NCBI GenBank assembly: GCA_002478545.1
Contig: DLOY01000036.1
Location: 1-11,754, forward strand
DNA from: Micrococcales bacterium UBA7472
GTDB lineage: Bacteria; Actinomycetota; Actinomycetes; Actinomycetales; Microbacteriaceae
Length of the DNA stretch: 11,754 bases
Direction: 5' to 3'
Shown here: in pieces, positions 6,875 to 11,754 of the stretch
Numbering within the stretch: position 1 is the first letter of the stretch
Layout of the letters: every line of letters begins with the position of its first letter
Made by a program: the position numbers and the translations under genes
The notes under the pieces: generated by a model
The model's input: only the letters and a program-made list of their open reading frames with translations
Database searches by the model: none
What the model was told of the DNA's origin: nothing

Positions 6875-7717
6875 ATGTCTGAGTTTCTAAAGGTAGAAAA
6901 CGTAGACGTCGAATACCCAGGTAAAGGCTTTTTGTCTAAGCCCTTCAAGGCACTGCATTCAGTTTCAATCGAACTGGGTAAGGGTGAGACCCTTGGTCTT
7001 GTGGGTGAGTCTGGCTCCGGTAAGACCACTTTGGGAAGAGCAATTCTGGGCCTTGCACCGGTGACAGCCGGTTCAATTCGCTTCCAGGGCGAGGAGATCT
7101 CCAAGGCTTCTCGCAAGGAGCGCCAGCGCCTCAGCCGTGATATCCAGGTGGTATTCCAAGACCCATACACCTCGCTAAACCCATCCATGGAGATTGGCCA
7201 GATTCTTGCCGAACCTCTGGAGATTCAGGGCATGAAGGGCGATGAGGCGAAGAAGCGAATCAAGGAGCTGCTGGACCAGGTGAACCTTCCAAAGGATGCC
7301 ATCCACCGACTTCCAAGAGAGTTTTCCGGTGGTCAGCGTCAGCGAGTTGCGATTGCTAGAGCGCTTGCGCTTGCACCAAAGCTAATCGTTTGTGATGAGC
7401 CGGTGTCAGCACTGGACCTCACGACTCAGGCCAGAATCCTAGATTTGTTCCTACAAATCCAGCAGGACACCGGAGTGAGCTACTTGTTTGTTTCTCACGA
7501 TCTTGATGTCGTTAGGCACATTTCGCACCGCATCGCCGTGATGTACAAGGGTGAGATTGTCGAGCAGGGGGAGGCGATGAAGGTTTCCAAGAACCCTGAT
7601 CACCCATACACCCAAAGGCTCTTGATGGCATCACCGGTTCCAGATCCAGACCGCCAGGCAAAGCGTCGTGAGGAGCGAAAAGCGCTACTCGCTCTGCAGG
7701 CTCAGGCAGCAAGCTAA
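6875..7717 (+). CDS. ABC transporter ATP-binding protein, DppF/OppF type
   Basis: This 280-aa cytoplasmic ATPase is the second nucleotide-binding subunit of the importer and would dimerise with the C-terminal half of the fused protein. It has Walker A GESGSGKTT at 44-52, Q-loop FQDPYTSLNPS at 94-104, signature SGGQRQR at 151-157, Walker B LIVCDEP at 170-176, D-loop SALD at 178-181 and H-loop His208. HPYTQ at 243-247 followed by a basic tail is a short form of the Opp/Dpp C-terminal region without cysteines. The ATG comes directly after the TAA of the previous gene, with AAGGAG at 6863-6868 as its ribosome-binding site. All catalytic motifs are intact. Confidence 0.95.
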   Translation: MSEFLKVENVDVEYPGKGFLSKPFKALHSVSIELGKGETLGLVGESGSGKTTLGRAILGLAPVTAGSIRFQGEEISKASRKERQRLSRDIQVVFQDPYTSLNPSMEIGQILAEPLEIQGMKGDEAKKRIKELLDQVNLPKDAIHRLPREFSGGQRQRVAIARALALAPKLIVCDEPVSALDLTTQARILDLFLQIQQDTGVSYLFVSHDLDVVRHISHRIAVMYKGEIVEQGEAMKVSKNPDHPYTQRLLMASPVPDPDRQAKRREERKALLALQAQAAS

Positions 7718-7719
7718 GC

Positions 7720-7748
7720 TTGGCAACAAGTTTCCAGATGTTGGAAAC
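7720..7748 (+). promoter_or_regulatory. possible control region before the LacI-family gene: degenerate operator and 7-bp inverted repeat
   Basis: TTGGCAA at 7720-7726 begins a poor match (10 of 14 fixed positions) to the operator palindrome. Overlapping it, GTTTCCA at 7730-7736 and TGGAAAC at 7742-7748 form a perfect inverted repeat with a 5-nt spacer. No good promoter is seen in the 56-nt gap, so the regulator gene may be read from the transporter promoter. The repeat could be a weak terminator, an operator or chance. Confidence 0.3.
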
Positions 7749-7773
7749 AAAGGAATTGGGGATAGGAAACTAA

Positions 7774-8796
7774 GTGGCTGAGACCGGTGGCAAGAAGCGT
7801 AAGAATTCGCTTCCAACCATTTACGACATCGCCGAGTTGGCGGGCGTAAACCCCTCCACCGTTTCACGTGCTCTGAATAACCCTGGTCGCATCAACGCCG
7901 TCACCGAGGCGAAGATCAAGGACGCAGCTAAGAAGCTCAACTATCACGTAAACCCGTTTGCCAGAGCGCTTCCAACCGGTAAGACCAAGATGATTGCCTG
8001 CATCGTTGCCGACATCACCAACCCAATGTTCTTCGATGCGGTTCGAGGTGCGGAGGCTCAAGCCTCAGACCTCGGCTACACCCTGGTTATTGCCGAATCT
8101 CAGGAGTCCAGCAGCCTTGAAGCCGCGACCGTCGAGCGCATCATGCCTTCGGTTGATGGAGTTGTGCTTGTCACATCTCGTCTGGAAGATGCTGAGGTCA
8201 AGGAGATTGCATCACGCAAACCGGTGGTTCTGATGAACCGTCGAATTGACGGTCTTGCCGACGTGGTGGCGGATATCTCGGCCGGCATTGAGCAAGCGGT
8301 CCGCCACCTCAAAGAATTGGGCCACGAGTCGGTCGCTTACCTCTCCGGTCCGAGCACCTCTTGGATGTCCAAGCACCGTTGGCAGCTGATCTTTGATTCC
8401 GCGGTGAAGCAGGGTCTGAAGGTTGTCGAGATTGGTCCGAACGAACCTGTCGTTGATGGCGGTAAAGCATCGGTTGACCTGGTGCTGGCCTCCGGAGTAA
8501 GCGCAGTCATTGCCTACAACGACCTAATCGCTATTGGTCTGATGAGCGGTCTGGCTGAGCGTGGAGTGAGTGTTCCGTCGCAGCTGAGCATCATTGGATT
8601 TGACGATATCTTCGGGTCAGATCTGACCACTCCAGCCCTGACAACAATCAAGTCGCCTCTGGAGAGTGCCGGCAAACTCGCTGTCCAGGCACTGCTTGCA
8701 GACATCGAAGATCACGACGCTGAGCAAGCTTTAGAAACTGCGAAAAGACTGGCCGGTCACCTTGTGATGCGCGCCTCAACAGCAGCCAAAAAGTAA
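7774..8796 (+). CDS. LacI-family transcriptional regulator, probable glucuronide/uronate repressor
   Basis: The 340-aa protein has the LacI layout. The helix-turn-helix is at about 14-40 (TIYDIAELAGVNPSTVSRALN), with P27, S28 and R32 at the usual base-reading places. A hinge helix lies at about 60-68 with Leu66 as the expected minor-groove lever. From about 70 there is a periplasmic-binding-protein-like sugar domain (IACIVADITNPMF, then AVIAYNDLIAIGL and IIGFDD). An in-frame TAA directly precedes the GTG start and the next Met is residue 72, beyond the helix-turn-helix, so the GTG is required. AGGA at 7764-7767 is the likely ribosome-binding site. It lies between the transporter and catabolic units, both preceded by an identical operator type. 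It is therefore the likely local repressor, relieved by a sugar of the pathway. The effector is not known. Confidence 0.93.
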   Translation: MAETGGKKRKNSLPTIYDIAELAGVNPSTVSRALNNPGRINAVTEAKIKDAAKKLNYHVNPFARALPTGKTKMIACIVADITNPMFFDAVRGAEAQASDLGYTLVIAESQESSSLEAATVERIMPSVDGVVLVTSRLEDAEVKEIASRKPVVLMNRRIDGLADVVADISAGIEQAVRHLKELGHESVAYLSGPSTSWMSKHRWQLIFDSAVKQGLKVVEIGPNEPVVDGGKASVDLVLASGVSAVIAYNDLIAIGLMSGLAERGVSVPSQLSIIGFDDIFGSDLTTPALTTIKSPLESAGKLAVQALLADIEDHDAEQALETAKRLAGHLVMRASTAAKK

Positions 8797-8823
8797 CCGA
8801 ACCCAAATTGTTACCAAACTTGT

Positions 8824-8852
8824 TTGACCTTTTGGCAATCGGTTGACAAAAT
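8824..8852 (+). promoter_or_regulatory. putative promoter of the uxaC operon
   Basis: TTGACC at 8824-8829 and CAAAAT at 8847-8852 are 17 nt apart. TAAAGT at 8852-8857 is an alternative -10 without a matching -35. The operator at 8832-8849 fills the spacer and touches the -10, so a bound repressor would occlude the promoter. Confidence 0.45.
8832..8849 (+). promoter_or_regulatory. LacI-family operator (site D) at the uxaC promoter
   Basis: TTGGCAATCGGTTGACAA fits TTGnCAAnCGnTTGnCAA at all 14 fixed positions. It shares the same CAATCGGTTG core, in the same orientation, with the operators at 2331-2348 and 2471-2488. It lies 28 nt before the uxaC start codon, which links the catabolic genes to the transporter genes in one local regulon. 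Confidence 0.75.
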
Positions 8853-8876
8853 AAAGTTAGAAAGGTGGAAAAGCCA

Positions 8877-10286
8877 ATGAATGACAAGGTTTTTTCAGTA
8901 AGCAACCGATTGCTTCCAACCAGCAATGGTGAGCGTGCGGTTGCTGAACACCTCTACAACTTGGTGCGTGAGTTGCCCATCATTTCTCCGCACGGACACG
9001 TCGACCCAATGATTCTTCGAGAAAACCAGCCGTTCTCGAATCCAGCCTCACTGTTTTTGTACTTTGACCACTACATCACTCGCCTGCTGCACGCCGATGG
9101 TGTGGACCTAGCCCTGCTTCGTGAACCAAAGGATCCCCTGGACGAGCAGCACGCTCGCAATGCCTGGAGAATCTTTTGCTCGCGCTGGCACCTATTTGCC
9201 GGCACCGCATCTGGTTACTGGCTAGTTCACTCACTCGAGACCATCTTCGGTATCAACCAGGAGCCATCCGCCGAGGGAGCGGATGACCTTTACGATCAGA
9301 TCCAGGCAGTGCTGCTCGACCCGAGCTTCAGGCCAAGAGAGCTATACCAGCGCTTTGGAATCGAGTTCTTGGCGACCACCGATGACCCAGCCGATTCGCT
9401 CGAGCACCACATCGCACTGAACAACGATGCGAGCTTTCAAGGTCGAGTAGCACCGACCTTTAGACCTGATTTCTATATTTCTCCTGATGCAGAGAACTGG
9501 TTGCAGCGTGTTGACAAGTTGTGCTCGATGACCTCTCAGCCTGTTACCCACCAGGGTCTGGTTCAGGCGCTTTGGCTCAGGAGAGAGTTCTTCAAGCAAA
9601 ACGGCTGCGTGAGTGTGGACATCGGTGCCGAGACTGCATTTACTACCGTGCTCTCGGACTCACGGGCGCAGCTACTTTTTGAAAAGGCGGTGGCTGGCAC
9701 CATCTCCAAGGCTGAGGCCGAGGAGTATCGCGGAAACATGATCTGTGAGATGGCCAGAATGTCTTGCGAAGACGGACTTGTCATTACCCTGCACGTCGGC
9801 GTCTTCCGCAATCACTCACCAAAGACCCTGGCAAATTTCGGTCGTGACACCGGACATGACATCCCAGTGCGGGCAGAGTTCAGCTACAACCTGAAACCAC
9901 TGTTAGATGCCTACGGTCTTCACCCCAATCTTCACATCATCCTGTTCAGCTTGGATGAGACCACTTGGGGTCGGGAAGTTGCACCGCTTGCAGGCTTCTA
10001 CCCATCTGTATTCATCGGAGCACCTTGGTGGTTCTTGGATGCGCCAGACTCGGCAAGGCGCTATCGCGAGGCAATCACTGAGACTGCCGGTTTCTATCGT
10101 GGCTCTGGATTTATTGATGACACCCGGGCCTTTTTATCTATCCCGGCTCGCCATGACATGGCTCGCAGAATTGACAGCTCCTTCCTTTCAAACTTGGTAA
10201 ATCAAGGCCGAATCAGTCTGGCAACTGCCGAGAAGGTCGCGGTTGACTTGGTCACCACGGTTCCAAGGCAGGCCTTCAAGCTATGA
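8877..10286 (+). CDS. uxaC: glucuronate (uronate) isomerase
   Basis: UxaC converts D-glucuronate to D-fructuronate (and D-galacturonate to D-tagaturonate), the first intracellular step of hexuronate breakdown. The 469-aa length is normal. The metal-binding HGH motif is in PIISPHGHVDP at 34-44. TTDDPADSLEHH at 167-178 and the late block WWFLDAPDSARRYREAITETAGFYRGSGF with IDDTRAF after it are typical of the family. I prefer the ATG at 8877 because AAGGTGG at 8862-8868 is a good ribosome-binding site 8 nt upstream. An in-frame GTG at 8865 lies inside that site and would add only four residues. The stop overlaps the next gene by 4 bp (ATGA). An operator-like core lies within its first codons. Confidence 0.95.
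   Translation: MNDKVFSVSNRLLPTSNGERAVAEHLYNLVRELPIISPHGHVDPMILRENQPFSNPASLFLYFDHYITRLLHADGVDLALLREPKDPLDEQHARNAWRIFCSRWHLFAGTASGYWLVHSLETIFGINQEPSAEGADDLYDQIQAVLLDPSFRPRELYQRFGIEFLATTDDPADSLEHHIALNNDASFQGRVAPTFRPDFYISPDAENWLQRVDKLCSMTSQPVTHQGLVQALWLRREFFKQNGCVSVDIGAETAFTTVLSDSRAQLLFEKAVAGTISKAEAEEYRGNMICEMARMSCEDGLVITLHVGVFRNHSPKTLANFGRDTGHDIPVRAEFSYNLKPLLDAYGLHPNLHIILFSLDETTWGREVAPLAGFYPSVFIGAPWWFLDAPDSARRYREAITETAGFYRGSGFIDDTRAFLSIPARHDMARRIDSSFLSNLVNQGRISLATAEKVAVDLVTTVPRQAFKL
8899..8916 (+). promoter_or_regulatory. possible intragenic auxiliary operator in uxaC (site E)
   Basis: The core GCAACCGATTGC at 8902-8913 is a palindrome of the LacI-family type and is the reverse complement of the CAATCGGTTG core found in the other sites. 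Only 9 of 14 fixed positions of the full 18-mer match, because the outer bases differ. It lies 22 nt inside uxaC, 67 bp (centre to centre) from site D, a layout like lac O2. It may be coincidence within coding sequence. Confidence 0.35.
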
Positions 10287-11551
10287 AGCCGGAGCGAATT
10301 GTCCACCTGGGACTTGGTGCCTTCTTTAGGGCCCACCAAGCCTTTTATACTCAGCGTGCTTCAGATGCTGAGCAGTGGGGAATCGTTGCTTACACCGGAA
10401 GATCAAGTGAGCAGGCCGATCTACTCAATGGCCAGAACTGCAAGTACACCCTGATTACCCGAGATTCAAACGGGGATAGCTTTGAAGTCATTGACTCCGT
10501 GGTTCGCGCAGTTCCAGCCTCGGATCTTGAAGACCTGATTCGTACCCTGGCAAACCCAAACATCGCACTTGTCACCCTCACCATCACAGAGGCCGGGTAT
10601 CAGCCAAGTGGCTCTGAGCTCAGCGATAGTGCCTTGGGTCGACTCCTGCTTGGCCTCAAAGCTCGGTATGCCACCGGAGCCAAGATTGCACTTGTCCCCT
10701 GCGACAACCTGCCCTCAAATGGCGAGGTGTTGAAAGCGGCACTTACCAGCCTTGCGAAGGCGGAGGATCAGGGTTTTATCGACTACCTAGAATCCCTCAG
10801 CTATGTCACCACCTCGATTGACCGAATCACACCCAAGACCACCCAGGCCGATATCGACCTGGTATTGGAGCAAACCGGATTCAGCGATCGCTCACCAGTT
10901 GTCACCGAGCCCTTCAGGGACTGGGTGCTGGAGGGTGAATTCCCGCTCGGTAGACCAAAGTGGGAAAGTGCGGGAGCAAGATTTGTGTCTCAAATCGAAC
11001 CGTTTGAAAACCGCAAGCTCTGGCTGCTAAACGGAGCTCACACTCTGATGGCGCTGTTCGGAACGCTGCGTGGTCATCAAAGTGTCGACCAGGCAATTGA
11101 GGACCCAGAGATCTTGGATGAGGTCAATCGTTTTTGGGATGAGGCAGCCTCGCACCTAGACGAGAAGCTTCTCGAGGTGGCTGCATATCGCAAGGCGCTC
11201 TTGGAGCGTTTCTCAAACCCACGAATTGGCTACCAGCTCGCTCAAATTGCTCAGGAGTCACTGAACAAGCTTTCAGTTCGAATTGCTCCGGTTGCCCTTC
11301 TGGAACTCAGGGCGGGTCGAATTCCTCACGGTGCCGCAACAGCGATTGCAAGTTGGATTTGGTTTGTAGCTAACACCTCAGAACTTAGGGACTCTCGCGC
11401 AGCTGAGATCCAATCTGCAAACGGTGAACGTGAACTCATCGGCTTGATCTCGCAGGAGTTGGCGACCAACGAAGGGTTCGTAACTGCTGTTGGTAAAAAG
11501 GTCAAACAATTTTCCGCACTTCAAACTCAATCCCTCGAATCGACAAGGTAG
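10283..11551 (+). CDS. uxuB: mannitol dehydrogenase family oxidoreductase, probable D-fructuronate reductase (D-mannonate oxidoreductase)
   Basis: UxuB reduces D-fructuronate to D-mannonate with NADH, directly following UxaC. The 422-aa protein has the N-terminal cofactor motif VHLGLGAFFRAHQ at 7-19 and TITEAGY at 100-106. It also has PCDNLPSNG at 139-147, SIDRITP at 178-184, and TEPFRDWVLEGEFP at 208-221. The catalytic triad of the polyol-dehydrogenase family, K-x4-N-x2-H, is intact as K245, N250 and H253. It is about 60 residues shorter than E. coli UxuB. The shortening lies partly at the N-terminus, where only six residues precede the nucleotide-binding fold. Translation appears coupled to uxaC by a 4-bp overlap. 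Tagaturonate reductase or a polyol dehydrogenase are alternatives, but the glucuronidase next door favours fructuronate. Confidence 0.85.
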   Translation: MKPERIVHLGLGAFFRAHQAFYTQRASDAEQWGIVAYTGRSSEQADLLNGQNCKYTLITRDSNGDSFEVIDSVVRAVPASDLEDLIRTLANPNIALVTLTITEAGYQPSGSELSDSALGRLLLGLKARYATGAKIALVPCDNLPSNGEVLKAALTSLAKAEDQGFIDYLESLSYVTTSIDRITPKTTQADIDLVLEQTGFSDRSPVVTEPFRDWVLEGEFPLGRPKWESAGARFVSQIEPFENRKLWLLNGAHTLMALFGTLRGHQSVDQAIEDPEILDEVNRFWDEAASHLDEKLLEVAAYRKALLERFSNPRIGYQLAQIAQESLNKLSVRIAPVALLELRAGRIPHGAATAIASWIWFVANTSELRDSRAAEIQSANGERELIGLISQELATNEGFVTAVGKKVKQFSALQTQSLESTR

Positions 11552-11560
11552 GAGATAACG

Positions 11561-11754
11561 ATGCTCAAGCCGCAATTAAACCCAGCCCGTCAGCTGGTTT
11601 CCCTAGATGGGATTTGGGAATTCAAGGTCGATTTCAATGACGAGGGTTTCAACCAAAACTGGGCGGCATCCAAGCTAGACACCGATTTAGACATCGCTGT
11701 TCCAGCCAGTTACAACGAGCTTTACCCACAGCGTGAGATTCGTGAGCACGTGGG
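11561..11754 (+). CDS. uidA: beta-glucuronidase, glycoside hydrolase family 2, 5' part only
   Basis: The first 64 codons are present before the window ends. The segment RQLVSLDGIWEFKVD, then NQNWAAS, and AVPASYNELYPQREIREHVG near 45-65 closely follows the start of the GH2 sugar-binding domain. The pattern (L-DG-W-F, W, VP-S-N, IR) is that of E. coli beta-glucuronidase GusA/UidA in particular. No signal peptide is seen, so hydrolysis is probably cytoplasmic, after uptake of an intact glucuronide. AGGAGA at 11550-11555, 5 nt upstream, fixes the ATG. It follows uxuB by 9 nt in one operon. The catalytic glutamates lie outside the window. Another GH2 activity (such as beta-galactosidase) is possible but less likely next to uxaC and uxuB. 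Confidence 0.85.
   Translation, partial: MLKPQLNPARQLVSLDGIWEFKVDFNDEGFNQNWAASKLDTDLDIAVPASYNELYPQREIREHV

Noticed and set aside
8815..8826. CAAAC/GTTTG inverted repeat as a terminator for the LacI-family gene
   Set aside because: The 5-bp A/T-rich stem with a 2-nt loop is unstable and has no T-run placed after it.
8865..8876. In-frame GTG start for uxaC four codons upstream of the ATG
   Set aside because: The GTG is part of the AAGGTGG ribosome-binding site itself, which is well spaced for the ATG at 8877.
1..11754. CRISPR arrays, tRNA or rRNA genes, insertion sequences
   Set aside because: No direct repeat arrays, RNA-gene-like segments or transposase-like reading frames were seen. The window is almost fully covered by ordinary genes.

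Overview
The window reads as chromosomal DNA of an actinobacterium. I infer a moderate-GC member of the Microbacteriaceae, such as the freshwater Luna-type lineages. The reasons are intermediate base composition, GTG starts, leaderless-looking promoters on the left side, a dipeptide-type permease fused to its ATPase, and the style of the uronate isomerase. The genus cannot be fixed from the sequence alone.

Left part (1-2327) is housekeeping. A HAD-IIA (NagD-like) phosphatase on the minus strand is cut by the window edge. It is divergent from a TrmH/SpoU-type RNA methyltransferase, which is followed by purA (adenylosuccinate synthetase). The two divergent genes share a 30-bp intergenic region. 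In it two copies of TAGGCT, forming a perfect inverted repeat, each lie exactly 7 nt before a start codon, which suggests paired leaderless promoters.

Right part (2328-11754) is a plus-strand catabolic locus. It holds a family-5 substrate-binding protein, a DppB-like permease, a DppC-DppD permease/ATPase fusion, a DppF-like ATPase, a LacI-family regulator, glucuronate isomerase (uxaC), a fructuronate reductase-like mannitol-dehydrogenase family protein (uxuB-like), and the start of a GH2 beta-glucuronidase (uidA-like). Together these suggest uptake of a beta-glucuronide or a glucuronate-containing oligosaccharide, hydrolysis to D-glucuronate, isomerisation to D-fructuronate and reduction to D-mannonate. 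Mannonate dehydratase and the KDG kinase and aldolase are not in the window and may lie downstream.

The transporter looks like a peptide transporter by family. Its neighbours and shared operators argue that it carries glucuronides instead.

An 18-bp palindromic operator, TTGnCAAnCGnTTGnCAA, occurs perfectly at the promoters of both units (2471-2488 and 8832-8849). Weaker copies lie upstream of the binding-protein gene (2331-2348 and 2392-2409) and just inside uxaC (8899-8916). The neighbouring LacI protein is the obvious candidate ligand. This gives a self-contained two-operon regulon with possible repression loops.

Other structures of note are a 12-bp GNRA-capped hairpin between the binding-protein and permease genes, and a binding protein that has a signal peptide but no lipobox cysteine.
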